From: Vanilla planifolia
Lineage: Eukaryota > Streptophyta > Magnoliopsida > Asparagales > Orchidaceae
DNA length: 64,000 bases
Assembly (NCBI GenBank): GCA_023846275.1
Contig: CM043870.1
Span: 12,967,527 to 13,031,526, forward strand
Direction of reading: 5' to 3'
Part shown: positions 12,939 through 22,544 of the stretch, one piece after another
Layout: every line of letters starts with the position of its first letter
How positions within the stretch are numbered: the stretch's first letter is position 1
Notes under the pieces: generated by a model
What the model saw: the letters and a program-made list of their open reading frames with translations, nothing else
The model's database searches: none
Told to the model about the DNA's origin: nothing
Made by a program: the position numbers and the translations under genes

Positions 12939-13210
12939 TAATTCGGAAATAAATCCGAATTTTCGGAAAATGGATATATGTGAATTTAAATTTTAATTCG
13001 GAAATTTATTCCGAATTTCGGAAAATTAAGAAAGGGCAGAATTTGATTTTTTGGAATTTTTAAATTAATTCAGAAATTAATCCGAATTTTTGGAAAAACA
13101 GGATATATGTGGAATTTATTAATCCGAATTTTCGGAAAAAGGATATATGTGGAATTTAAATTTTATTTGGAAATTTATTTCGAATTTCGGAAAATGGATA
13201 AAGGGCAGAA
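12939..13210 (+). repeat. AT-rich degenerate tandem repeat in LTR (5' LTR)
   Basis: About five diverged ~45-60 bp units are built around CCGAATTTTCGGAAAA and GGATATATGTG. CCGAATTTTCGG is a near-palindrome, so the block could fold. Duplicated at 20672-20943. Confidence 0.8.
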
Positions 13211-13702
13211 ATTGAAGTTGAAATTTAAAATTTCCTGAAACGAGAAAAATGTGATTTAGGGAAATCACATAGACAAGTTGAAAGTTACTGTTGGAAATTA
13301 TCTATAAATTCAGTACAGCTGGATCAGTTGGAAGGAAGTGTGACACTTGGGTAAGTGTTACCAGAATAGTCAGAATTTCTATACAGTTTATGTTACTTGG
13401 ATGGCATTGACATGGATTGAGTCAGTTTACTCAGTGTTGGCATATTTTATGGATTGGCATACTGGACCGGACTACTATAGACCCTATATGATGTTTTAGG
13501 GTAGTTGTGGTAGGTAACTGTGCGGTTCAGACTTAGCTTCCACAGTATACATGTGACTGGTATGCGCCTTGTTGTACCTGGATACATGTTGCCGGATCTT
13601 GGAGTTAGAGATTGGCAATGACTGTAGGGGCGTGAGCTTCTATGGAAGTTGTTGGTAGAGGACTCTTTGGGACGGTGGCTGAGTCAATCTCTCCTGGTCC
13701 AT

Positions 13703-13808
13703 GTGTGTAGGCCTGCGCGCCTGAGGGTGGCAGGGGTGTCTCGCAGTGGCTAGCCAAGTGTGTAGGCCTGCGCGCCTTAGGGTGGCAGGGGTGTCTCACG
13801 TTGGCTAG
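13703..13808 (+). repeat. 55-bp tandem duplication in LTR (5' LTR)
   Basis: Two units (13703-13757 and 13758-13808) share GTGTGTAGGCCTGCGCGCCT and GGGTGGCAGGGGTGTCTC. Also at 21436-21541 in the 3' LTR. Confidence 0.9.
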
Positions 13809-14719
13809 AGATTATGTGACTGGATCTGTCTGTAGTCTCCAGGAGATTGATTGACGAGAGACACTGCGGTGTCGGGTGCTTAGGCGCCATGCGTGTTTCG
13901 AGATGGGCGTTCCCACTGGCACGTTGCCTGGTAGCCCAGAGGAGAGCTACTCTGGTGTGACTGGGGTGGCTGTGGTTGGTCGGAGTCTGGGACTGAGAGT
14001 GCCTATCCACCGTACATTGTTATGCTGTATTCCTGTATTTTTGCTATTATCCTTCTCTTGCATGTGAGTTTTACTAGCTGACTTTCCTACTGGGCGTAGC
14101 TCATTCCTGTATTATATATTTTCAGTGGCTCGGCAGACTTGACGCTACCGGATTAGGTGGGATCGTGGTCAGCAGGCTTGTGAAGGATTTCTGATTGGTG
14201 ATTGTCTGAGATATTCTGGTTAGTTGATTGTTGCTGTTGGATGTTCAGTGAGACTGTTATTCTCATATGTTACATATAATTTGAGGGTAATTCGGAATTA
14301 TGTATCTGGATGAACAATATTACACTTGTGGACTTGTATCTTATTCTTGTAATGTAGTTCCATTTACTGTCTTATCTTATTGTCTTGGAGTATGGTGAGT
14401 GGAGTGCTACATTTATCTGTGGATGTTATATATCTTCCGTTTGATGGTGAGGTCATTACATGACTATGGAACTTAACCGTGGGGGTTCAGACTTCTATTA
14501 GATCGGTTCTCCTACCGGTGTGGGTAAGGAGTATTTGGTCTAGTAGGAGTAACATTGCGCGAGTCCATCTGTTAACTCAGGAGTCATGAACCTGACTTGA
14601 CGGTGTACCCGGGAGATGGGATCCACATTGTTAAGGAAGGTAGGTGTGTAATGATGTGTTATATCCTATGTTTTTCGTAGGCTACTCAGGTTGGTATGGG
14701 ACGATCTGAGCTGTCTATA

Positions 14720-14722
<3 letters not shown>

Positions 14723-14758
<36 letters not shown>
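14723..14758 (+). repeat. A36 homopolymer in 5' LTR
   Basis: An uninterrupted run of 36 A lies 42 bp before the LTR end. The 3' LTR has 42 A at 22456-22497. It is the only length difference between the LTRs and may partly reflect sequencing or polymerase slippage. Confidence 0.95.
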
Positions 14759-14760
<2 letters not shown>

Positions 14761-14804
14761 TATGCCAAAAATCAGCCTAGGAAAAAAATGGGGTGTAATA
14801 GTAG

Positions 14805-14818
14805 TGGTATCAGAGCCC
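14805..14818 (+). other. primer binding site, initiator Met tRNA type
   Basis: TGGTATCAGAGCCC starts four bases after the 5' LTR. TGGTATCAGAGC is the classic plant primer site complementary to the 3' end of initiator methionine tRNA, used to prime minus-strand DNA synthesis. Confidence 0.95.
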
Positions 14819-14914
14819 TAAGTGAGGATAACGGGGCTAGACGTGTATAGGGGTTCAACCCAAGGTGGGGAGAACTGTTGATTCTTTTGTATACTATAGT
14901 AGTCCATATGCCAA

Positions 14915-17815
14915 TTGCCAAATGACGACTCTAATGCCAGATTAATTGTTTTTGACAGTATGGCTGGTACCAGGAGACTTTCCGCTCGTGGAGCAGCTAG
15001 AGGCAGACCGGTATCTACTACTCCTACCCCGGAGACGATCCCAGCATTGCCAGTTGAGCCAGCCGTGGATCGTTGGATCGATGCCTTCATGCGGTTGCGT
15101 CCGCGGAGCTTCAGTGGGTCGGCTGACCCAGCGGTGGCAGATGACTGGATGGCTCATATGCTTGAGCTATTTGATGCCTTGGGATGTCCATTCGGCAGGA
15201 GGGTAGTGCTTGCTGCTCTAGTGTTGGAGGGAGAGGCTGCTACCTGGTGGAGAGGCCAGCGGCGCGCTATGTTTGGGGAGGCCCAGAACAGTGAGATAGC
15301 ATGGGATGACTTTGTTGAGGCATTCAGGGAGTGCTACATTCCGGCCTCTGCCATGGCTCAGTTCAGGAGGGAACTTATACACCTCAGGCAGGGCCAGATG
15401 TCAGTGAACGATTACTTATCGAGGTTCACTTATCTGGCGAGGTACGCCGTAGAGCTGGTGCCTTCTGAGGAACGCAGATGTGAGATGTTCCTGGAGGGAC
15501 TTCGTCCTATGCTGCAGCGCCAGCTAGTTGTGAGTCGGTTTGCCAGGTTTCGTGACTTGGTGGAGGCTGCGAGATCCGTTGAGCTTATTGATATCCGGAT
15601 GGAGGCCCAGAGAGAGACTCATAACAAGAGGAAGGAATTCAGAAATATCCAACAAAACAAAAAGGGCAAGAGACACAGAGATCACAGTGGTACTCAGGAG
15701 GTCGTGGTCCGGCCACGACCTATTTCTGAGAGACCAGTGCAGCAGACAGGTACCCGGACTGGGGGGATTATCTGCTACCATTGTCGACAGCCCGGACACA
15801 AGAAGTGCGACTGCCCAGAGTTGAAGAAACAGAGGATCACGGGACCGGTTGGTTCATCTGGGGGACAGCCCAGGGTATTTGCACTGACTCGGCAGCAGGC
15901 TTCAGAGTCACCAGAAGTGATCACAGGTATGCTTCATTTTGGCAACGTGCAGTGCATGACTTTGTTTGATACTGGTGCATCTCATTCTTTTGTTGCTGAG
16001 AGGATCTGGAATCAGATATCAGGATCCAAGGGTTACTTGAAGGAACCCTTACTGGTTAGACTTCCTGATGGGAAAGAGATTCCCACTGTTCAGAAGATTG
16101 ACGGATCTATTCTGATTAGTGGACACGAATTCGTGACAGAGTTGATATGTGTGCCACTAGCAGAGTTCGACATCATTTTGGGGATGGATTGGTTGTGCCA
16201 CCATGCAGTGGTTCTGGATTGTTGGGAGAAGAAGGTCAGGATCAGAGTGCCTGGTTCGGGGGATGTGATATACTTTGGTCTGAACAGGCAGATTCCCCTG
16301 ATCTCAGTTCTTCAGGCTGGAAGGTTAGTAAGTAAGGGTTGTACTGGTTGGTTGGCCTATGTGACCGATAGCCAAGCCACCACTACCCCTATGTCAGATA
16401 TTCCAGTGGTGAGAGATTTTCCTATGGTTTTTCCAGAGGAGTTGCCTGGATTTCCACCAGCTAGGGAAGTGGAGTTTTCAATTGATTTGGAGGCAGGAGT
16501 AGCTCCTATTGCTAGAGCTCCTTACAGGATGGCTCCAGCCGAGCTAGCAGAGTTGAAGACTCAGTTACAGGACTTATTAGACAAGGGACTCATACGCCCC
16601 AGTTGTTCACCTTGGGGTGCCCCTGTCTTATTTGTCAAGAAGAAAGATGGTAGTATGAGGCTGTGTGTGGATTATAGGGAATTGAATAAGGTTACTATTC
16701 GTAACCGATACCCTTTACCACGCATCGATGATTTGCTGGATCAACTTCAGGGAGCAACTGTGTTCTCCAAGATTGACTTACGCTCGGGTTATCACCAGAT
16801 CCGGATTAGAGATTCTGATGTACCCAAGACAGCATTCCGTACTAGATACGGACATTACGAGTTCACAGTGTTGCCTTTTGGATTGACTAATGCTCCAGCA
16901 GTATTTATGAACCTGATGCATCGAGTTTTTCATGCCTTTCTGGATCGGTTTGTGATCATCTTTATAGATGATATATTGATTTATTCCAGAGATAGGGATA
17001 CTCATGCAGATCAGTTGAGGACTGTGCTTACAGTGTTGCGGGAGAATGAGCTGTATGCAAAATTCTCCAAGTGTTCTTTTTGGCTGGACTCAGTAGCATT
17101 CTTAGGACACATTGTCAGTGCGGAGGGCGTGGCTGTTGATCCTAGCAAGATACGAGCTATTATTGATTGGAAACGGCCATCTTCTGTCACTGAGATCCGG
17201 AGTTTCCTTGGTTTGGCTGGATACTATAGGAAATTTGTTCCTCACTTTTCTAGACTGGCTGCTCCACTAACCCAGTTGACCCGGAAGGGAAAATCTTTTG
17301 AGTGGACAGAGAGTTGTGAGAACAGTTTCCTAGAGCTGAAGCAGAGGCTTAGCACCGCTCCAGTATTGATGTTACCCACACAGGAGAAGCCGTATCAGAT
17401 GTACACTGATGCTTCACATATAGGCTTGGGAGCCGTACTAATGCAGGATAACAGAGTTATAGCATATGCTTCGAGGCAACTGAAGGATCATGAGAAGAAT
17501 TATCCCACTCATGATTTGGAGTTAGCTGCTGTCATTTTTGCCTTGAAGATATGGAGACATTATTTGTACGGAGTTCCTGTAGATTGCTTCTCTGACCACA
17601 AGAGTCTTAAGTATCTGTTCACTCAGAAGGAACTGAACTTGAGGCAGAGGAGGTGGTTGGAACTGATAAAGGATTACGAGTTGACAATAAACTACTGCGA
17701 GGGGAAGGCTAATCCAGTGGCTGATGCCTTGAGCAGACACGCAGTTGTGCATAATATGTTAGTCTGTGACTCTATACCAGACTTGGATTGGAATGTTGAA
17801 AGATGTCAGGAATAG
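14915..17815 (+). CDS. gag-pol: Gag-protease-RT-RNase H polyprotein part (966 aa, ends at an amber codon)
   Basis: Domains in order: retrotransposon Gag core (about residues 55-225, with ATWWRG); CCHC zinc knuckle C287-C290-H295-C300; aspartic protease with DTGA at 352-355; reverse transcriptase about 515-760 with catalytic D621 and the FIDD box D685/D686; RNase H about 820-940 with D832, E869, D894 and D937 all present. The annotated start gives 15 extra residues before a second Met (14960, [11 protein letters not shown]), which is the likelier Gag start because chromoviral Gags begin close to the basic, low-complexity leader. The frame ends at TAG 17813-17815 and integrase continues in the same frame. 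Compared with a typical chromoviral polyprotein nothing else is missing. Products would form the virus-like particle and copy the RNA into DNA. Confidence 0.96.
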   Translation: MPNDDSNARLIVFDSMAGTRRLSARGAARGRPVSTTPTPETIPALPVEPAVDRWIDAFMRLRPRSFSGSADPAVADDWMAHMLELFDALGCPFGRRVVLAALVLEGEAATWWRGQRRAMFGEAQNSEIAWDDFVEAFRECYIPASAMAQFRRELIHLRQGQMSVNDYLSRFTYLARYAVELVPSEERRCEMFLEGLRPMLQRQLVVSRFARFRDLVEAARSVELIDIRMEAQRETHNKRKEFRNIQQNKKGKRHRDHSGTQEVVVRPRPISERPVQQTGTRTGGIICYHCRQPGHKKCDCPELKKQRITGPVGSSGGQPRVFALTRQQASESPEVITGMLHFGNVQCMTLFDTGASHSFVAERIWNQISGSKGYLKEPLLVRLPDGKEIPTVQKIDGSILISGHEFVTELICVPLAEFDIILGMDWLCHHAVVLDCWEKKVRIRVPGSGDVIYFGLNRQIPLISVLQAGRLVSKGCTGWLAYVTDSQATTTPMSDIPVVRDFPMVFPEELPGFPPAREVEFSIDLEAGVAPIARAPYRMAPAELAELKTQLQDLLDKGLIRPSCSPWGAPVLFVKKKDGSMRLCVDYRELNKVTIRNRYPLPRIDDLLDQLQGATVFSKIDLRSGYHQIRIRDSDVPKTAFRTRYGHYEFTVLPFGLTNAPAVFMNLMHRVFHAFLDRFVIIFIDDILIYSRDRDTHADQLRTVLTVLRENELYAKFSKCSFWLDSVAFLGHIVSAEGVAVDPSKIRAIIDWKRPSSVTEIRSFLGLAGYYRKFVPHFSRLAAPLTQLTRKGKSFEWTESCENSFLELKQRLSTAPVLMLPTQEKPYQMYTDASHIGLGAVLMQDNRVIAYASRQLKDHEKNYPTHDLELAAVIFALKIWRHYLYGVPVDCFSDHKSLKYLFTQKELNLRQRRWLELIKDYELTINYCEGKANPVADALSRHAVVHNMLVCDSIPDLDWNVERCQE
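17813..17815 (+). other. in-frame amber codon between RNase H and integrase
   Basis: TAG follows CAG GAA and precedes TTG TCT, with no frame change on either side. One substitution from a sense codon would explain it. The following bases do not resemble the CARYYA context of known leaky amber codons, so a plain nonsense mutation is the default reading. Confidence 0.9.
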
Positions 17816-19321
17816 TTGTCTATTCAGAGACTGGTTCACAGACTCAGCTCATTGACTATTCGGGCTGACTGGTTATCTGAGATGCGTGACCTTCAGCTTT
17901 GTGATGAAGAGCTGAAGGAGAAGATTGAGTTGGCATCGCAGGGATTGGGAGGAGACTTTGCTCTCAGAGACGACATTTTGACCTTCAGGGGTCGCTGGTG
18001 TGTACCATCACATCAGGAGTTCAGGGAGAGGATCCTTCGGGAGGCTCACTATGGAACCTTGGCTATGCACCCTGGAGAAGTCAAGGTGTACAGGAATTTG
18101 AGGAGTGTTTTCTGGTGGAGAGGTTTGAAGACAGATGTTGCTGCCTTTGTTAGGAAATGCCTTACATGTCAGCAAGTTAAGGCCGAACACCAGAGACCTG
18201 GAGGATTGTTACAGAGATTGCCGATTCCGGAGTGGAAATGGGATGACATCACTATGGACTTTGTGACTGGTCTTCCTCGTACCAGACAAGGTTTTGATGC
18301 TATTTGGGTCATCGTAGATCGATTGACCAAGTCAGCCCATTTCTTATCCATTAAGAAGACGGATTCAGCGGCACAGTTGGCAGAGATATATATTCAGCAG
18401 ATTGTCAGATTGCATGGGATTCCCCGTTCTATTATTTCTGACAGAGACGCCAAATTCACATCACAGTTTTGGAAGAGCTTACACACTGCCATGGGTACAC
18501 AGTTAAAGTTCAGTACTGCTTATCATCCTCAGACGGATGGACAGTCTGAGCGGACTATTCGGACCTTGGAGGATTTGCTACGCTTGAGCGTACAAACTTA
18601 CTCAACAGATTGGACTAGACGATTATCCTTGGTAGAGTTTGTGTACAATAACAGCTTCCAGGCGTCGATTGGTATGGCACCTTACGAGGCGTTGTATGGG
18701 CGTAGGTGCAGATCTCCTCTTTGTTGGGAGGAGGGTGATTCCAGGAGAGTGTGGGGACCCCAGATTGTAGAGGAGACCACAGCGGAAGTCAAGTTATTGC
18801 AGGACAGATTACGTACTGTGCAAGATCGCCAGAAGAAATATTATGATCCTAAGCACAAGGCTGTTGAGTTTTCTGTGGGAGATAGGGTATTCCTGAAGGT
18901 CAGTCCTATGCGGGGTCTATTCAGGTTTGGAAAGCCTTCTAAGCTTCGACCTCGTTACATTGGACCCTATCCTATTCTGGAGAGGATCGGTGAAGTGGCT
19001 TACAGGTTGGCACTTCCTGAGCATCTGACTGAGATTCACAATGTGTTCCATGTTTCGAATCTCAAGAAATATGTGCCAGATCCTTCTCATTGCATCAGTG
19101 ATGATCTTCCTGGTTTACAAGTGGCACCAGATTCTTCTTATGTGGAACTACCAGTTCGCATCCTCGAGGAGAGCAGCAGACAGCTGAGGAACAGGTCGTT
19201 TCCTATGGTCAAGGTTCTGTGGAATAGACATGACGAAAGGGAGGCAACCTGGGAGCTAGAGCAGGATGTTGCTGGAAAATGGCCGGAACTTCTTGCTGAA
19301 TTTCGAGGGCGAAATTCCTGA
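17816..19321 (+). CDS. pol: integrase with C-terminal chromodomain (501 codons, continues Gag-Pol frame)
   Basis: The first codon is TTG (Leu); there is no independent start, so this is the second half of Pol cut off by the amber codon. It shows the HHCC zinc domain (H78, H85, C115, C118), the integrase core D148-D209-E245 with the canonical 35-residue spacing between the last two, a GPY/F-type module (YIGPYPI at 381-387) and a chromodomain at about 447-495 (PVRILEES, VKVLWN, EATWE). The chromodomain places the element among chromoviruses, whose integrases are thought to be guided by histone marks or heterochromatin. All catalytic residues are present. Without readthrough it would not be made from this copy. 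Confidence 0.95.
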   Translation: MSIQRLVHRLSSLTIRADWLSEMRDLQLCDEELKEKIELASQGLGGDFALRDDILTFRGRWCVPSHQEFRERILREAHYGTLAMHPGEVKVYRNLRSVFWWRGLKTDVAAFVRKCLTCQQVKAEHQRPGGLLQRLPIPEWKWDDITMDFVTGLPRTRQGFDAIWVIVDRLTKSAHFLSIKKTDSAAQLAEIYIQQIVRLHGIPRSIISDRDAKFTSQFWKSLHTAMGTQLKFSTAYHPQTDGQSERTIRTLEDLLRLSVQTYSTDWTRRLSLVEFVYNNSFQASIGMAPYEALYGRRCRSPLCWEEGDSRRVWGPQIVEETTAEVKLLQDRLRTVQDRQKKYYDPKHKAVEFSVGDRVFLKVSPMRGLFRFGKPSKLRPRYIGPYPILERIGEVAYRLALPEHLTEIHNVFHVSNLKKYVPDPSHCISDDLPGLQVAPDSSYVELPVRILEESSRQLRNRSFPMVKVLWNRHDEREATWELEQDVAGKWPELLAEFRGRNS

Positions 19322-19322
19322 T

Positions 19323-19334
19323 AAGGTGGGGAGA
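19323..19334 (+). other. polypurine tract
   Basis: AAGGTGGGGAGA lies directly before the 3' LTR (TGTTATAC at 19336) and just after the Pol stop. It is the expected primer for plus-strand synthesis. Confidence 0.9.
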
Positions 19335-19697
19335 TTGTTATACCCGGTAAAATTTTATGTATTTGATCTTTAATAAATTAATTGTGGCTTGGATGATTTC
19401 GAATCGACAGTAGGATGAGCCAGGAACTCAATTGTAGGCTATTGGAATTTCTGAAATCTTTTGGGAATTTTTCGGAGCACCGAGGAATTTTTAATTAATT
19501 TTCCCTGTTTAATTAGATTTATTGGATTTTTAGAAATTCGAAAATCCATTTAAATTAAACCGGAAATTGGTTTACCGCGCGTGAACCAGACCGGAACGGT
19601 TCAGCGGAGGCGGAGACGGTTCGCCGAGTGAGTTTGCGCGTGCGTTCTGATAAGCTGATCGGACGGTCGTGATCGACGGTTGGGATTGAACCGGCTG

Positions 19698-19797
19698 ATC
19701 GGGTGCTTACCGTGTCGATAGCGTGTCGACAGCGCGTATCGGGTGCTTACCGTGTCGAAAGCGTGTCAACGGCGCGTAATGGGTTTCACCGTGTCGG
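19698..19797 (+). repeat. 40-bp tandem repeat in LTR U3 (3' LTR)
   Basis: Identical copy of the block at 11965-12064. Confidence 0.9.
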
Positions 19798-19802
19798 CCA
19801 GA

Positions 19803-19813
19803 AATATAAAACC
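19803..19813 (+). promoter_or_regulatory. TATA box in 3' LTR
   Basis: Same AATATAAAACC as in the 5' LTR. If active here it would transcribe rightward into the 26S pseudogene. Confidence 0.7.
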
Positions 19814-20448
19814 CTCGCGAAACGATTAGGGTTTGTTCGGCCGACCGATAGAGAGAGTTTTTCCGGCGTACGGCGCGTGATTCCGGCGGCCTGGCAAGGG
19901 GCTTTTTGTGCCTGGAGATTCACGGGAACGAGGAGAGTCAATTCGTACCGGATTCGTTCGGCGAGGAGCTGCGGCGAGCTACGGACGAAGTTCACCGTCG
20001 CCGGCGTCGTTGAGGTAGGAAATTCAGTTTAAATTAGTGATTTAGTAGAAAATTAAAAGCATGAAATACTTTGCTTAATGAAAACAAGCATGTGGATGAA
20101 AATCGGATTTAATTGAATGCTAATTTGTGTCTTTTGCAAATTTCGGAATTTCCTGGAAAAATTCCCATTTCGCCGAAAAAAAATTTATTGATGCTTAGGA
20201 GCATGTTAGGAAATTGTTCTCCTTGTTCGCAGTCGCCGGAAATCGACGGAAGGATCGTAATGGTCGGCGATGGCGGCGGCTAGGGTTTCGCGGGCTTCGG
20301 ACCGAGAAAGGAGAAGAGTTTAGATAATATCAAATCTAATTAAGTAATTAATGATATTTACGCCATTTTATTAGTAATTAAAATTAATCCGATTAACGGA
20401 TTATTAAGAAATTGGTTCGGCGGTGTCGCGGTTCAGCGCGAGAGTTCC

Positions 20449-20655
20449 GAACCGGCAGCGAAAACCGGTTCAGCGGGATTCGGCGCGGACGAACGGCGCG
20501 AAAGCCGAACCGGCAGCGAAAACCGGTTCCGCGGGATTCGGCGCGGACGAACGGCACGAAGGCCCGAACCGGCAGCGAAAACCGGTTCGCGGTTCAGCGC
20601 GGGTTTTCCGAACCGGCAGCGAAACCCGGTTCAGCGGAACGCGGGCGCGGACGAA
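20449..20655 (+). repeat. GC-rich tandem repeat in LTR (3' LTR)
   Basis: Identical copy of the block at 12716-12922. Confidence 0.9.
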
Positions 20656-20671
20656 TGGCGAAGGAAAAACT

Positions 20672-20943
20672 TAATTCGGAAATAAATCCGAATTTTCGGA
20701 AAATGGATATATGTGAATTTAAATTTTAATTCGGAAATTTATTCCGAATTTCGGAAAATTAAGAAAGGGCAGAATTTGATTTTTTGGAATTTTTAAATTA
20801 ATTCAGAAATTAATCCGAATTTTTGGAAAAACAGGATATATGTGGAATTTATTAATCCGAATTTTCGGAAAAAGGATATATGTGGAATTTAAATTTTATT
20901 TGGAAATTTATTTCGAATTTCGGAAAATGGATAAAGGGCAGAA
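20672..20943 (+). repeat. AT-rich degenerate tandem repeat in LTR (3' LTR)
   Basis: Identical copy of the block at 12939-13210. Confidence 0.8.
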
Positions 20944-21435
20944 ATTGAAGTTGAAATTTAAAATTTCCTGAAACGAGAAAAATGTGATTTAGGGAAATCA
21001 CATAGACAAGTTGAAAGTTACTGTTGGAAATTATCTATAAATTCAGTACAGCTGGATCAGTTGGAAGGAAGTGTGACACTTGGGTAAGTGTTACCAGAAT
21101 AGTCAGAATTTCTATACAGTTTATGTTACTTGGATGGCATTGACATGGATTGAGTCAGTTTACTCAGTGTTGGCATATTTTATGGATTGGCATACTGGAC
21201 CGGACTACTATAGACCCTATATGATGTTTTAGGGTAGTTGTGGTAGGTAACTGTGCGGTTCAGACTTAGCTTCCACAGTATACATGTGACTGGTATGCGC
21301 CTTGTTGTACCTGGATACATGTTGCCGGATCTTGGAGTTAGAGATTGGCAATGACTGTAGGGGCGTGAGCTTCTATGGAAGTTGTTGGTAGAGGACTCTT
21401 TGGGACGGTGGCTGAGTCAATCTCTCCTGGTCCAT

Positions 21436-21541
21436 GTGTGTAGGCCTGCGCGCCTGAGGGTGGCAGGGGTGTCTCGCAGTGGCTAGCCAAGTGTGTAGGC
21501 CTGCGCGCCTTAGGGTGGCAGGGGTGTCTCACGTTGGCTAG
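21436..21541 (+). repeat. 55-bp tandem duplication in LTR (3' LTR)
   Basis: Identical copy of the block at 13703-13808. Confidence 0.9.
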
Positions 21542-22452
21542 AGATTATGTGACTGGATCTGTCTGTAGTCTCCAGGAGATTGATTGACGAGAGACACTGC
21601 GGTGTCGGGTGCTTAGGCGCCATGCGTGTTTCGAGATGGGCGTTCCCACTGGCACGTTGCCTGGTAGCCCAGAGGAGAGCTACTCTGGTGTGACTGGGGT
21701 GGCTGTGGTTGGTCGGAGTCTGGGACTGAGAGTGCCTATCCACCGTACATTGTTATGCTGTATTCCTGTATTTTTGCTATTATCCTTCTCTTGCATGTGA
21801 GTTTTACTAGCTGACTTTCCTACTGGGCGTAGCTCATTCCTGTATTATATATTTTCAGTGGCTCGGCAGACTTGACGCTACCGGATTAGGTGGGATCGTG
21901 GTCAGCAGGCTTGTGAAGGATTTCTGATTGGTGATTGTCTGAGATATTCTGGTTAGTTGATTGTTGCTGTTGGATGTTCAGTGAGACTGTTATTCTCATA
22001 TGTTACATATAATTTGAGGGTAATTCGGAATTATGTATCTGGATGAACAATATTACACTTGTGGACTTGTATCTTATTCTTGTAATGTAGTTCCATTTAC
22101 TGTCTTATCTTATTGTCTTGGAGTATGGTGAGTGGAGTGCTACATTTATCTGTGGATGTTATATATCTTCCGTTTGATGGTGAGGTCATTACATGACTAT
22201 GGAACTTAACCGTGGGGGTTCAGACTTCTATTAGATCGGTTCTCCTACCGGTGTGGGTAAGGAGTATTTGGTCTAGTAGGAGTAACATTGCGCGAGTCCA
22301 TCTGTTAACTCAGGAGTCATGAACCTGACTTGACGGTGTACCCGGGAGATGGGATCCACATTGTTAAGGAAGGTAGGTGTGTAATGATGTGTTATATCCT
22401 ATGTTTTTCGTAGGCTACTCAGGTTGGTATGGGACGATCTGAGCTGTCTATA

Positions 22453-22455
<3 letters not shown>

Positions 22456-22497
<42 letters not shown>
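22456..22497 (+). repeat. A42 homopolymer in 3' LTR
   Basis: Counterpart of the A36 run at 14723-14758, six bases longer. Confidence 0.95.
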
Positions 22498-22499
<2 letters not shown>

Positions 22500-22539
22500 T
22501 ATGCCAAAAATCAGCCTAGGAAAAAAATGGGGTGTAACA

Positions 22540-22544
22540 GGCAA
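22540..22544 (+). repeat. target-site duplication GGCAA (right)
   Basis: Matches 11598-11602. Removing the element restores the 26S-like run GGTAAAGGCAATGACTAGAG (canonical GGTAAAGCGAATGATTAGAG). Confidence 0.97.

Larger units (their letters stand above)
11603..14800 (+). repeat. 5' LTR of Tekay-like element
   Basis: It is 3198 bp long and pairs with 19336-22539 at a constant offset of 7733 up to the A-tract. By eye the pair differs only at 11855 (G here, A at 19588), at 14799 (T here, C at 22538) and in A-tract length (36 versus 42). It contains a TATA box, four internal tandem-repeat blocks and a possible leader intron. Small open frames occur identically in both LTRs and look like chance. 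Confidence 0.97.
11603..22539 (+). mobile_element. complete Ty3/gypsy chromovirus LTR retrotransposon (Tekay/Del-like), recent
   Basis: This 10.9-kb element is structurally complete. It has two LTRs of 3198 and 3204 bp that begin TGTTATAC and end GTGTAAYA, a 5-bp duplication GGCAA, an initiator-Met tRNA primer site, a Gag-PR-RT-RH-IN-chromodomain frame and a purine tract before the 3' LTR. The C-terminal chromodomain, long LTRs and single Gag-Pol frame fit the Tekay (Del) lineage; the lineage call is from memory of family traits. Its GC content and lack of transition decay contrast sharply with the AT-rich rDNA pseudogene it sits in. The only visible coding lesion is one in-frame TAG. Confidence 0.97.
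19336..22539 (+). repeat. 3' LTR of Tekay-like element
   Basis: It is 3204 bp long and collinear with the 5' LTR; see that entry for the differences. Its end GTGTAACA gives the perfect TG...CA termini, so the T at 14799 in the 5' LTR is the derived base. Confidence 0.97.

Noticed and set aside
14942..17752. Antisense and out-of-frame open stretches over gag-pol
   Set aside because: They shadow a well-supported coding frame and show no domains.
17810..17830. Programmed readthrough of the amber codon as a firm call
   Set aside because: The downstream bases TTGTCT do not match known leaky contexts and one substitution explains the stop; kept only as a testable option.
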